Shown in pieces: positions 1 through 8,469 of a stretch of 45,710 nucleotides of DNA. The notes under the pieces were generated by a model. It had not been told where the DNA came from. It saw only the letters and a list, made by a program, of their open reading frames with translations, and did not search any database. This DNA comes from an uncultured Bacilli bacterium (GTDB lineage: Bacteria > Bacillota_I > Bacilli_A > RF39 > UBA660), in assembly GCA_958413985.1 (NCBI GenBank), contig CATYVZ010000010.1:1-45710 (forward strand). Direction: 5' to 3'. The stretch's first letter is position 1; the number at the start of each line of letters is the position of its first letter. Both the position numbers and the translations under genes were made by a program.

Positions 1-57
1 CCTACTTTCTACATTTTCATTATATATCATTTATCTATCAAAAGCAATATTTTACGA

Positions 58-87
58 AACAAAAAAACAATCGTTTATAAATCGATT
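58..87 (-). terminator. Intrinsic terminator after tmk
   Basis: On the minus strand a short AATCG/CGATT hairpin just after the tmk stop is followed by a run of seven T (positions 61-67). It closes the lepA-side run of minus-strand genes, ending the thyA-folA-tmk transcript. Confidence 0.6.
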
Positions 88-93
88 ATTTCT

Positions 94-762
94 TTATAGG
101 ACTTGCTTTAAATATTCACATAATTGTTTATTTATTTGTTCAACCGATAACATTTTTCCATCTTTAGTGCATTCGATAGTTTTAAAATTATACAGTTGAG
201 CTATTTCTAGATAAGCCTTTTCAGCATTGATTAAATGATTAGGATTAGATTCATGTTGATCAAATTCTTCCTTACGATTTTTTCTTATTTCTAACGATAC
301 CTCATATGGAACATGTAAAAATATTCTGATATCAGGAATTGGTAACTGCAATAACTTAACTTCCAATTCTTCTAACCATTTATACATTTTAAATCTTTCC
401 TCTTTATCGCTTATCTTACCACCTTGATGTGCCATATTAGAATAAAAATAACGATCTAATATAACATTATAGCCAGCTTCCAATAATTCTTCGATAAAAG
501 CAATATTATATTTACGATCAGCTGCATAATAAAGCGAAGCTATCTTAGGATCAACAGCAGCCGCACCTTCTTTAAACCAACCTTCACAAATATGCTTTTT
601 GCTTAAATAAGGCCCTCCGACTATTTTGCCAGTTGGACTATCGTAGTTAGGAAAAGAAAAATATTTAAAATTATACTGTTTTAAATTTTCAATTATTTTC
701 TTACTTTGGGTTTCTTTTCCTGAGCAATCAGTTCCTTCAATTACTATTATCTTACCTTTCAT
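94..762 (-). CDS. tmk: Thymidylate kinase (dTMP kinase)
   Basis: Phosphorylates dTMP to dTDP with ATP in the cytoplasm, the last dedicated step to dTTP. The 222-aa protein has a P-loop near its start (GTDCSGKET, about residues 10-18), the DRY segment (LDRYFYSN) that binds the base and phosphate, and a long C-terminal helical part. The P-loop carries Cys-Ser before GK. The start is the third in-frame ATG, because AAAGGA lies six bases before it; the two upstream ATGs (to 786) have no such site and overlap folA. The gene directly follows folA and thyA, so the three form a dTMP synthesis operon. Family assignment is firm; a broader deoxynucleotide-kinase specificity cannot be excluded from sequence. 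Confidence 0.92.
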   Translation of the reverse strand: MKGKIIVIEGTDCSGKETQSKKIIENLKQYNFKYFSFPNYDSPTGKIVGGPYLSKKHICEGWFKEGAAAVDPKIASLYYAADRKYNIAFIEELLEAGYNVILDRYFYSNMAHQGGKISDKEERFKMYKWLEELEVKLLQLPIPDIRIFLHVPYEVSLEIRKNRKEEFDQHESNPNHLINAEKAYLEIAQLYNFKTIECTKDGKMLSVEQINKQLCEYLKQVL

Positions 763-763
763 A

Positions 764-1234
764 TTATTTCCTTTCATATAAAACATGACTATAACTTATA
801 TTATTATCACTATTCTGACCTAGTATAGTTTTTTTATACTTTGTTTTAACAAAAGAAGGAAAATATACATCAGCTTCACTAGTAGCTTCTATCTCAGTTA
901 AATATATATTTTCAGCCCGATCGATAAACTGCTTATATAAAGAAGCACCCCCAATAATAAATACATCTTTATCAGCAATATAATCGTTTAATTCATCGAT
1001 ACTATTAAACTGTAAAACTCCTAAAGGCAAAGTGACTTTATCACTAGATAAAACGACATTAATGCGATTAGGCAAAGGACGACCTAAAGATAAAAAAGTA
1101 TTATATCCCATAACCACTATCTTATTAATTGTCTGTTCTTTAAAAAACTTTAAATCGTTTGGTAAATGCCAAATCAGGTTATTGTTTTTGCCCAATTCAT
1201 TATTTTTACCAACAGCAGCAATTAAACTAATCAT
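764..1234 (-). CDS. folA: Dihydrofolate reductase
   Basis: Reduces dihydrofolate to tetrahydrofolate with NADPH, regenerating the cofactor consumed by ThyA. The 156-aa protein opens with MISLIAAVGKNNELGKNN and has the substrate loop WHLPNDLKFFK with the catalytic acidic residue, the NADPH-binding VVMGYNTFLSLG-RPLPNR stretch, and IIGGASLY near residue 100; the length is typical of bacterial DHFR. The start at 1234 is set by AAGGAG seven bases upstream; an in-frame extension to 1291 overlaps thyA and is not needed. One base separates its stop from the tmk start, and thyA lies ten bases upstream, so translation is probably coupled across all three. Confidence 0.95.
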   Translation of the reverse strand: MISLIAAVGKNNELGKNNNLIWHLPNDLKFFKEQTINKIVVMGYNTFLSLGRPLPNRINVVLSSDKVTLPLGVLQFNSIDELNDYIADKDVFIIGGASLYKQFIDRAENIYLTEIEATSEADVYFPSFVKTKYKKTILGQNSDNNISYSHVLYERK

Positions 1235-1244
1235 ATACTCCTCC

Positions 1245-2144
1245 TTATTTAGATATATCAAACTTAATTGGGCCATAATGCTCATAACCAACTATTTTGA
1301 TATCATTACAATCTTTAGAATTATCAAATTTATAAAAATCATCGATGTTAGGATTGATCCACAAACTAGGAGCTTTAAGATCTGGTAACGTCTCAAATCT
1401 AGAAATTTGTTCTTTAATGCCATCGATCTGATTGACATAAATATGAGCATCTTTAATACTCCAATCGATAGTTCCCGGCTTTAAATGACAAACTTGAGCA
1501 ATTAGACTAAGCAAAACTGCATATTGAGTAACATTAAAAGGTAAACCTAAAGGAACATCACAACTTCTTTGATGAACCCATAAATTTAGTCTGCCATTGG
1601 TCACATCCCATTCACTACTCCAAACACAGCTAGGTAAAACTGCCGTATCTAAATAATCATCCTGCCACAAAGACATTACTAACCTTCGATCATTAGGATT
1701 ATTTTTAATCGTATTAATTAATTTGTCGATCAACTTAAATTTATTAACAATATAGCCATAAGCTGTTCCAATAGTATAAGCATAATCTTTATCAAATTGT
1801 TTGACAATATCTTTTTTGATTAACTTTCCATCTTCTAAAACCATTTGATTAGCTTTCCATAAGCCATCTTTATCGATCTGCCACTCATCCCAAATATGAA
1901 CATTTCTATCTTGCAACCATCTAACATCATTTGATTGTGCCTGATAAATCCACAACATTTCTAAAATTGCTTGTCTAAAATATAGTTGCTTAGTTGTTAA
2001 AACAGGAAACTCTTTAGACAAATCAAATTTTAAATGATAACTAGGAATTTTAATCGTATTAGTTCCTGTTCGGTTTTCAACCTCAACTCCATCTTTCAAG
2101 ATCTTTTTACATAGTTTTATATAATCTTTATCCCACTTTGTCAT
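1245..2144 (-). CDS. thyA: Thymidylate synthase (ThyA type)
   Basis: Methylates dUMP to dTMP with methylene-tetrahydrofolate and releases dihydrofolate, which FolA next door recycles. The 299-aa protein has the N-terminal phosphate-binding RTGTNT, the nucleophile Cys in LPSCVWSSEW, the RSCDVPLGLPFNVTQYA block that binds dUMP and folate, and a DAHIYVNQ segment near the end. The residues after the catalytic Cys (VWSSEW) differ from the usual HxxxQF form, but the rest fits ThyA well. The start at 2144 has GGTGG five bases upstream; a start at 2156 lacks a site. The dUTPases at 30.5-31.4 kb would supply its substrate dUMP. Confidence 0.95.
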   Translation of the reverse strand: MTKWDKDYIKLCKKILKDGVEVENRTGTNTIKIPSYHLKFDLSKEFPVLTTKQLYFRQAILEMLWIYQAQSNDVRWLQDRNVHIWDEWQIDKDGLWKANQMVLEDGKLIKKDIVKQFDKDYAYTIGTAYGYIVNKFKLIDKLINTIKNNPNDRRLVMSLWQDDYLDTAVLPSCVWSSEWDVTNGRLNLWVHQRSCDVPLGLPFNVTQYAVLLSLIAQVCHLKPGTIDWSIKDAHIYVNQIDGIKEQISRFETLPDLKAPSLWINPNIDDFYKFDNSKDCNDIKIVGYEHYGPIKFDISK

Positions 2145-2172
2145 CCTTACCACCATTTTAATTTTATCTTAA

Positions 2173-3249
2173 TCAGAAACTCAAGTCAACAAAGTTAACT
2201 AAAATAGTATTAGAAATATATATATACTTAGGATTTATTTTAAGATGTTCATTTTCGATTAATAATTTGTTTTCCTGATATAGTTGTTTTACTACCGGTA
2301 TATCAAAAACAGACATATTAAACTTATGTTTAAAAGCATTTAAATCAATTCCATCAATTTTTCTAAAACCTAAAATAAACTCATTTTCGATTTGTTCCTT
2401 TTTGCTTAATCGGTGACTTTCTAATATATAATTTCCTTTTAAATAATTTTGATAGGATTTAGTATTATCATACCTTATACCGTCGACATAACCAGAAGCA
2501 CTAATTCCAAAGCCATAATATTCCAAATTGTTCCAATAAACCAAATTATGTTTAGAATAATGATTATCTTTCGCATAATTACTTATTTCATAATGAATAT
2601 AATTACTTAACTTTTTATTAATCAATTTATACATTTGGTAATCTAAATCTTCATCGATATAATCTGTTTTATCGATATAAATTTTTGTATGAGGTTCGAT
2701 TATCAAAGAGTATGTTGATATATGATCAATATCTAAACTTAAGATAAAATCTAAATCTTGTTCTAATTCTTTTAGCGTTTGATTAGGCATTCCATATATT
2801 AAATCAACATTAACACTAAAATTATATTGTTTTAATAAGTTGACTAAATTAATTACCTCTTCTTTAGTATGGTTACGGTTTAAAAAGGTTAAATGTTTTT
2901 TGTTAACCGTTTGAACACCAATACTAATTCGATTAACGCCATACTTTTTTAATAGTTTTATTTTTTCCAAAGTCAAATCTACATTAGTTTCAACAGTAAA
3001 TTCAATTTCTTTACAATTAAAAATGGTAACTAATTTAAGTAATTTTTCTAATTGGTATTCATTTAAAGATGTCGGCGTTCCCCCACCGATATAAATAGTA
3101 TTAATTATTTCATTTTTATATTTTTTTTTAATTTCTTTTTCTAACGCTATTAAATAGTCATCGACCCATTTTTCGTTATAATAAAATTTACAAAAATCAC
3201 AATATGAACAAATTGTTTTACAAAAAGGAATATGGATATAAATAGACAT
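2173..3249 (-). CDS. hemW: Radical SAM heme chaperone HemW
   Basis: A radical SAM protein of the HemN/HemW family, thought to insert heme into target proteins, not to oxidise coproporphyrinogen. In this 358-aa protein IHIPFCKTICSYCDFCKF near the N-terminus carries the CxxxCxxC iron-sulfur site plus a further Cys. GGGTPTSL follows as the SAM-binding glycine motif, and the C-terminal HemW domain ends the protein. The start at 3249 has AGGTGA five bases upstream; the GTG three codons earlier is part of that ribosome site. Its position after lepA (with spoIIID between) matches the lepA-hemW order of Bacillus. No heme biosynthesis genes are visible in this window, so its heme source is unknown. 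Confidence 0.88.
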   Translation of the reverse strand: MSIYIHIPFCKTICSYCDFCKFYYNEKWVDDYLIALEKEIKKKYKNEIINTIYIGGGTPTSLNEYQLEKLLKLVTIFNCKEIEFTVETNVDLTLEKIKLLKKYGVNRISIGVQTVNKKHLTFLNRNHTKEEVINLVNLLKQYNFSVNVDLIYGMPNQTLKELEQDLDFILSLDIDHISTYSLIIEPHTKIYIDKTDYIDEDLDYQMYKLINKKLSNYIHYEISNYAKDNHYSKHNLVYWNNLEYYGFGISASGYVDGIRYDNTKSYQNYLKGNYILESHRLSKKEQIENEFILGFRKIDGIDLNAFKHKFNMSVFDIPVVKQLYQENKLLIENEHLKINPKYIYISNTILVNFVDLSF

Positions 3250-3270
3250 AAACTTCACCTATTTAATTAT

Positions 3271-3300
3271 AACAAAAAAAAAGATTATAAATAATCTTTT
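3271..3300 (-). terminator. Intrinsic terminator after spoIIID
   Basis: On the minus strand AAAAGATTAT and ATAATCTTTT form a perfect stem followed by nine T. It lies six bases after the spoIIID stop and before hemW, so spoIIID looks like a separate single-gene transcript. A TATAAT at 3266-3271 just after the T run may restart transcription for hemW, but no good -35 accompanies it. Confidence 0.8.
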
Positions 3301-3305
3301 CGAAA

Positions 3306-3572
3306 TTAAAAATTATTACTTTTTAATTTTTGAAATTTTCTTCTAGTTGTCTCGCCACCACGAATATGTCTTAAGGATTTATTTTCTTCCATGACATCAC
3401 TAACTAATTTGGTTAATTCACCATCACATTGTGGTAAAATCTTACGCATATCATTATGAATACTAGTTTTGCTCATACCAAATTTACTAGCCGCTTGACG
3501 TATTGTTGACTTAGTATCGACAATATAACTACCAATAGTGATAGCTCTTTCATGTATTTCTAAATTTTTCAT
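3306..3572 (-). CDS. spoIIID: Sporulation transcriptional regulator SpoIIID
   Basis: DNA-binding switch protein that in sporulating Firmicutes acts in the mother cell to repress or activate parts of the sigma-E regulon and help turn on sigma-K. The 88-aa protein matches the family along its length: ERAITIGSYIVDTKSTIRQAA opens it, the helix-turn-helix is KFGMSKTSIHNDM, and the C-terminal basic segment is SLRHIRGGETTRRKFQKLK. The ribosome site AGGAGGG lies a few bases before the ATG. It sits between lepA and hemW with its own promoter and terminator. That promoter is a perfect vegetative consensus, which is unexpected for a mother-cell gene (see findings). Confidence 0.95.
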   Translation of the reverse strand: MKNLEIHERAITIGSYIVDTKSTIRQAASKFGMSKTSIHNDMRKILPQCDGELTKLVSDVMEENKSLRHIRGGETTRRKFQKLKSNNF

Positions 3573-3593
3573 TTTACCCTCCTGATGAAATAT

Positions 3594-3622
3594 ATTATAT
3601 TTGATTATAAAATATTTGTCAA
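3594..3622 (-). promoter_or_regulatory. Consensus sigma-A promoter for spoIIID
   Basis: On the minus strand TTGACA (3622-3617), a 17-base spacer and TATAAT (3599-3594) give a perfect vegetative promoter. It begins two bases after the lepA stop and 22 bases before the spoIIID ATG. Confidence 0.8.
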
Positions 3623-3623
3623 A

Positions 3624-5423
3624 TTATTCTTCGTCAACTTTCAAAACCGCTAGAAAAGCTTCCTCTGGTATTTCGACTCGTCCTACCATTTTCATTCTTT
3701 TTTTACCTTCTTTCTGCTTTTCTAACAATTTTCTTTTTCTTGAAACATCGCCACCATAACACTTAGCTAAAACATCTTTTCTAACTGCTTTAATAGTTTC
3801 ACGAGCAATTATTTTACTACCTAAACTTGCCTGGACCGGAACCTCAAATTGTTGTCGAGGAATCATCTTTCTTAAAGTTTCTACAATCGCTTTACCACGT
3901 TTATAAGCAAAATCACTATGAACGATAATACTTAAAGCATCCACTATTTCACCGTTTAACAAAATATCCATTTTAACTAAATTACTAGATTTATACCCAA
4001 TTAATTCATAGTCAAATGAAGCGTAACCTTTAGAAATACTTTTAAGACGATCAAAAAAATCATATACTATTTCGGATAATGGTATTTCATAATGAATGTT
4101 TACTCTGGTCTGATCCAAATACTCCATCGAAATATAGTTTCCTCTTTTATCTTGGCATAACTCCATAATTGGCCCAATATAATTACTTGGCACAAAAATT
4201 GAAGTTTTTATATAAGGTTCTTTGATGTCCTTTATTTTTACTTTATCAGGCATTTTACTAGGACTATCAATACTAATGAAAGTCCCGTCAGTAAGCTCTA
4301 AATTATAAATAACCGATGGACTAGTAACAATCAAAGCAATATTAAATTCCCTTTCTAACCGTTCTTTAATAATCTCCAAATGTAATAGACCTAAAAAACC
4401 ACATCTAAATCCAAAGCCTAAAGCTTTTGAAGTCTCTGGCGTAAATTCCAAAGAAGCATCATTTAGTTTTAATTTTTCTAACGCTTCTCTAAGATCAGAG
4501 TATTTAGCAGTTTCAATCGGATAAATACCTGAGAAAACCATCGGTTTCATTGGTTTATATCCTGGCAAAATACTAGAAGCTGGATTATCAGCTAAAGTTA
4601 TCGTATCGCCAACTTTGATATCCGAAATATCCTTAATTGCTCCACAGAGATACCCAACCTCACCAGCGACTAAACTATCCTTTTTTTCCTCCTTTGGACT
4701 ATTAACGCCTAATTCGACCACTTCTTCTATTTTACCAGTAGCCATCAACTTTATTTTATCGCCAACTTTAACTTTACCATTGACAACTCTTATTAAAACA
4801 ACCACACCACGATAAGAATCATAAAAGCTATCAAAAATTAAAGCTTGTAGCGGTTTATTAATATCGCCAGTTGGACTAGGAACACGCTTTATAATAGAAG
4901 TTATTAATTCTTTAATACCAATTCCATTTTTAGCTGAAGTTAAAATGATCTCATCCTTAGAAAAACCTAAAGTATCTTCTAATTCTTTGGTAACTTTAGG
5001 AATGTCAGCATTCGGTAAATCAATTTTATTGATAACTGGAATAATAGTTAAATTATTATCTAAAGCAAGATATAAATTAGCTAAAGTTTGAGCCTCGATT
5101 CCTTGAGCTGCATCGACCACTAAAATTGCCCCTTCACAAGCAGCTAAAGATCGACTGACTTCGTAGTTAAAGTCGACATGTCCCGGAGTATCGATTAAAT
5201 GAAGTACATAATCTTCATCATTATATTTATATTTTAATTGTACTGCATTAAGCTTGATTGTAATGCCACGCTCTCTTTCGAGATCCATGTTATCTAATAA
5301 TTGATCTTGTCGTTCGCGTTCAGTTATTGCTCCAGTTTCTTCTAAAATACGATCAGCCAAAGTACTTTTACCATGATCGATATGAGCAATAATCGAAAAA
5401 TTTCTGATGTTTTCCTGTTTCAC
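3624..5423 (-). CDS. lepA: Elongation factor 4 (LepA)
   Basis: Ribosome-bound translational GTPase, related to EF-G, reported to act on stalled or back-translocated ribosomes. The 599-aa protein has G1 AHIDHGKSTLADR, the switch region RERGITIKL, G3 DTPGHVDF, G4 NKID and G5 TSAKNGIG in the first 160 residues, then the beta-barrel domain II, and the LepA-specific C-terminal domain ending with KRKLLEKQKEGKKRMK. Length is the family norm. It begins with GTG, with GGTGAT five bases upstream; no ATG start fits. It is the first gene of the lepA/spoIIID/hemW neighbourhood, with its own promoter. Confidence 0.97.
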   Translation of the reverse strand: MKQENIRNFSIIAHIDHGKSTLADRILEETGAITERERQDQLLDNMDLERERGITIKLNAVQLKYKYNDEDYVLHLIDTPGHVDFNYEVSRSLAACEGAILVVDAAQGIEAQTLANLYLALDNNLTIIPVINKIDLPNADIPKVTKELEDTLGFSKDEIILTSAKNGIGIKELITSIIKRVPSPTGDINKPLQALIFDSFYDSYRGVVVLIRVVNGKVKVGDKIKLMATGKIEEVVELGVNSPKEEKKDSLVAGEVGYLCGAIKDISDIKVGDTITLADNPASSILPGYKPMKPMVFSGIYPIETAKYSDLREALEKLKLNDASLEFTPETSKALGFGFRCGFLGLLHLEIIKERLEREFNIALIVTSPSVIYNLELTDGTFISIDSPSKMPDKVKIKDIKEPYIKTSIFVPSNYIGPIMELCQDKRGNYISMEYLDQTRVNIHYEIPLSEIVYDFFDRLKSISKGYASFDYELIGYKSSNLVKMDILLNGEIVDALSIIVHSDFAYKRGKAIVETLRKMIPRQQFEVPVQASLGSKIIARETIKAVRKDVLAKCYGGDVSRKRKLLEKQKEGKKRMKMVGRVEIPEEAFLAVLKVDEE

Positions 5424-5440
5424 GTTAAATCACCAATATA

Positions 5441-5469
5441 ATTATATATTAATTTAATAACATTTACAA
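5441..5469 (-). promoter_or_regulatory. Probable sigma-A promoter for lepA
   Basis: TTGTAA (5469-5464), 17 bases, TATAAT (5446-5441) on the minus strand, 18 bases before the lepA GTG. The -35 matches four of six consensus bases and the -10 is perfect. Confidence 0.5.
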
Positions 5470-5491
5470 ATCATAATTAGCTAAAATTTGA

Positions 5492-7903
5492 TTATTTGTT
5501 TAATTTTAATGTTTTTTTATTATATATTATAAATAAAACAAATGAAGCCAAACTGATCGTTATCCCTAAATTTAAACCTTTAACTTTATAAATTATTTCA
5601 ATTTCATGATATCCTTCATTTAAATCAAGACCGATAAAATTGTTGAAAACTTGATAGTAATCAGTTTTTGTACCATCGACTAAAATCTCAAAATTATCGT
5701 TATACGGTATCGATAAAAATAAAACATTATCTTCTAACACTTCGATATTTCCTTTAATATGATCACTTTTAAAATCTGTAATATTTAACTGTTGTTTAGT
5801 CAAATCTTCGATCGTTTTAGTGAAAAGGTCAAAGTCAAAATAACCAACATAGATATCTTTTATATCCCCTTTATTTCCTACATTCACTTCTATCGTATCG
5901 CCTATTTCATAGTCGTTTTCAACATAGACTACTTTATTAGAATTATAATTAAAAACAAAACAATTTTGATCAATACAAACACTATAAGCCGATGAAACAT
6001 CGATACTATTTTCAACAAAAAGAACATAAAAATTATCTTTGCTTTTAATTTCTATTACATCATCGATTTTTTCAAAGTTGTAGATTTCATTATCTTGAGC
6101 AGTCATCTGTTTAATCATCTTATTTTGACAATCAAAAGCACTACTACATATAAATGATTCTTTAACTGTTTTATCGACCATATAACCTAAACCTAAAGCA
6201 TAAGGATTTTGATAAAGATAACTAGTTTGCATGAAATTACCATATAACATATCGTCATAAATGGAAACATCCTTAGTTTCTAATAATTTATAATAATTAT
6301 ACTGTCGAATTGATTCATAATATTTTATTCCAAATAAACTATCTAATAATAAATAGTGATTATATAATTGCAAATTATTATAACTATAATAACCAATATT
6401 GTTATAAAAATCTGAATTTAAATTAGCGCTCGATAACCATCCAGTTATTCCATTATAATTATAGTATAAAGGTTCATTTAATAATTGATGGGTTTCAAAT
6501 TCCATTCGGTAAAAACCATCGTCGACAATCTTTGAAACACTATCAGTCTTTTCTTGATAACGACCATTTAAAGCTTTACGATAAGTAAAATCATGAGCAT
6601 TTAATACTGTATAACAATTAAAAAATAATTCGCTAATCGCTAGAAATAAAAACAAAAATTTTGTATCTTTATTCTTACTTTTAAAAATGCATAAATATAT
6701 TAAAGCTAAAGCAAGAGTAACATATATATAAATGGGATTCATTATATCTCTAACGATAACTAGTAAAGCTATTAAAACTATTACTAAAAAACTCAAGAAA
6801 TACCACTTTAAATCGACATACTTTAAATTAACAAACGATTTAACGCAAAGAGAAATAGTAAAAATATTAAATAGATATATATACCTAAAATTAAAACCGA
6901 TTGGATTACTTAACGCATGCCAGAAATTGTTTAAAGTGACAATTATAATACTTATAGCAAGAACAAAAAGAAAAATTAACGACAATATTTTTTCTTTTCG
7001 TTCGATCTTTTGATTAAAAAAATAAAATAATAATAAAATAATGTTGAATACTCCAATATATAGATAAGGATGAAATTCGTTATTTAATCCCCCAGAAACA
7101 TTAGATCCGATAAATATTTTTGACAAAATACCAGAAATATCGGTATTGAATAAGTAATCCCGTGATATATTACGAGGAATATTTATTAATTCAAGTAAAT
7201 TCGGTAAATGTAAAAACATAGTCATTAAACCCGACAGTAAAGAAATTATTATAAAATTTAAAATGATTCTTTTATCTTTGTTTTTCATTAATAAATATTT
7301 ATAAACAAAATATAAAACACTATATAAACAGCACATATATCCCATATAATAGTTAGTTAAAATGATCAAAAATAAAACTATTCCATATAACAATGGTTTT
7401 CTTTCTTTAATTAGTTTATCGATTCCAAGCAATAACAATGGAGCTAAAAAATAAGCATCTAACCACATAATATTAAAATAATTTATAACAATATAAAACG
7501 ATAAAGCATAGCTAATGGCAAAAAGTAAAAGATATTTACTTGTATAGTTATATTTTAAATAGCTATACATAGTGACTCCACATAAACCTATCTTAATAAA
7601 AGATAAAAGCAAAAAACAGACTTCAATATTTTCATAACTAAAAAAATTAACTAAAATATTAAATGGACTCATTAAATAATAAGCAAAAGTACTAATTAAT
7701 GGTGTTCCAAAGCCTACCTGAAAAGTATATGAAAAACTAGATGAACCAACAAAAAAGCGTTTTAAATAAATTAGTAATTGTTGATATTGTAATTGAGAAT
7801 CACTAACGAAAGCTGAAAAATCACCAAAAATAACTCCATTAAAAATAAATGATAAGACTAAAATCGCGACGGGAATTATAAACGCTAAAAAATACTTCTT
7901 CAT
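5492..7903 (-). CDS. YfhO-family polytopic membrane protein (GT-C glycosyltransferase type)
   Basis: An 803-aa membrane protein with an N-terminal set of about a dozen hydrophobic helices, an extracytoplasmic C-terminal portion of about 350 residues, and one final helix before the basic end. DSQLQY after the first helix, FSYTFQVGFGTP, and NYFNIMWLDAYFLAPLLLLG match the YfhO family. Characterised members in Gram-positive bacteria add sugars to lipoteichoic acid or other surface polymers from lipid-linked donors. The early Asp pair region fits the GT-C catalytic loop, although the donor and acceptor here cannot be told. The start at 7903 has AGGTGA five bases upstream; the track extension to 7924 adds only seven residues. 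No surface-polymer genes flank it. Confidence 0.82.
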   Translation of the reverse strand: MKKYFLAFIIPVAILVLSFIFNGVIFGDFSAFVSDSQLQYQQLLIYLKRFFVGSSSFSYTFQVGFGTPLISTFAYYLMSPFNILVNFFSYENIEVCFLLLSFIKIGLCGVTMYSYLKYNYTSKYLLLFAISYALSFYIVINYFNIMWLDAYFLAPLLLLGIDKLIKERKPLLYGIVLFLIILTNYYMGYMCCLYSVLYFVYKYLLMKNKDKRIILNFIIISLLSGLMTMFLHLPNLLELINIPRNISRDYLFNTDISGILSKIFIGSNVSGGLNNEFHPYLYIGVFNIILLLFYFFNQKIERKEKILSLIFLFVLAISIIIVTLNNFWHALSNPIGFNFRYIYLFNIFTISLCVKSFVNLKYVDLKWYFLSFLVIVLIALLVIVRDIMNPIYIYVTLALALIYLCIFKSKNKDTKFLFLFLAISELFFNCYTVLNAHDFTYRKALNGRYQEKTDSVSKIVDDGFYRMEFETHQLLNEPLYYNYNGITGWLSSANLNSDFYNNIGYYSYNNLQLYNHYLLLDSLFGIKYYESIRQYNYYKLLETKDVSIYDDMLYGNFMQTSYLYQNPYALGLGYMVDKTVKESFICSSAFDCQNKMIKQMTAQDNEIYNFEKIDDVIEIKSKDNFYVLFVENSIDVSSAYSVCIDQNCFVFNYNSNKVVYVENDYEIGDTIEVNVGNKGDIKDIYVGYFDFDLFTKTIEDLTKQQLNITDFKSDHIKGNIEVLEDNVLFLSIPYNDNFEILVDGTKTDYYQVFNNFIGLDLNEGYHEIEIIYKVKGLNLGITISLASFVLFIIYNKKTLKLNK

Positions 7904-7936
7904 ATGTTTCACCTTAATAATCATATCATTTTAGTT

Positions 7937-7965
7937 AAAAAAAAACAAGAAATTACTTTCTTGTT
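7937..7965 (-). terminator. Intrinsic terminator after the pilin gene
   Basis: AACAAGAAA and TTTCTTGTT form a nine-pair stem with loop GTAA on the minus strand, followed by nine T in total. It ends the single-gene pilin transcript. The T run is 17 bases before a TATGAT and could also serve as a weak -35 for the yfhO gene. Confidence 0.8.
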
Positions 7966-7977
7966 CATTTTATAAAA

Positions 7978-8361
7978 TTATTTAGTTGGATCAGCCCAAG
8001 AGCCTGATGTCATAGTAACAGTATAACCATTACTTACAACAGTAATTCCAGTAACTTGTCCACCTGATAATGTAACACTACCACTTACAGTAGCATTTCC
8101 TAAATTAACCATTGCTTCAACATCTGATGTTCCTAAAGAAGTTCCACAAGCCGTAGCTCCACTAACTCCCATTTGAACTTGCATATCTTTGATAGCACAG
8201 TTATTGTTGATACCACTAACGATCATATTAGCTTCAGATTCAGCTGCACTTTTCTTCGCATCATCAACAACATTTAAAATAATTGGTGTAGCGATTAAAG
8301 CAATAATAGCCAAAATGATAATTACAGCTAACAATTCGATCAATGTAAAACCTTTTTTCAC
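7978..8361 (-). CDS. Type IV pilin-like protein
   Basis: A 127-aa prepilin. The leader MKKG is cut before F, giving FTLIELLAVIIIL, with the conserved Glu at mature position 5, followed by the hydrophobic helix that anchors the subunit in the membrane or packs in the pilus core. The globular part is rich in Gly, Ser, Thr and Val and has two Cys (about 55 and 72) able to form a disulfide. ComGC-type competence pilins and type IV pilus majors share this N-terminus. It starts with GTG, with AAGGTGG upstream. It stands alone, with no ATPase, platform protein or prepilin peptidase in the window, so its assembly machine must lie elsewhere. The consensus promoter and tight terminator suggest strong, separate expression. 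Confidence 0.85.
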   Translation of the reverse strand: MKKGFTLIELLAVIIILAIIALIATPIILNVVDDAKKSAAESEANMIVSGINNNCAIKDMQVQMGVSGATACGTSLGTSDVEAMVNLGNATVSGSVTLSGGQVTGITVVSNGYTVTMTSGSWADPTK

Positions 8362-8395
8362 CCAATCTCACCACCTTACTTTTCCTACTATGCTC

Positions 8396-8424
8396 AGTAT
8401 ACATGATTTTTTTGATATAGTCAA
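8396..8424 (-). promoter_or_regulatory. Strong sigma-A promoter for the pilin gene
   Basis: TTGACT (8424-8419), a 17-base spacer and TATACT (8401-8396) on the minus strand, each one base off consensus. It lies 35 bases before the pilin GTG and after the valS stop. Confidence 0.75.
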
Positions 8425-8469
8425 GTATATTATGTATAAAATTCGACAAAATATGTGGAAATATGTAAA

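Noticed and set aside
1032..1388. 118-codon plus-strand frame over folA/thyA
   Set aside because: Antisense shadow of two well-identified genes; no ribosome site or family likeness.
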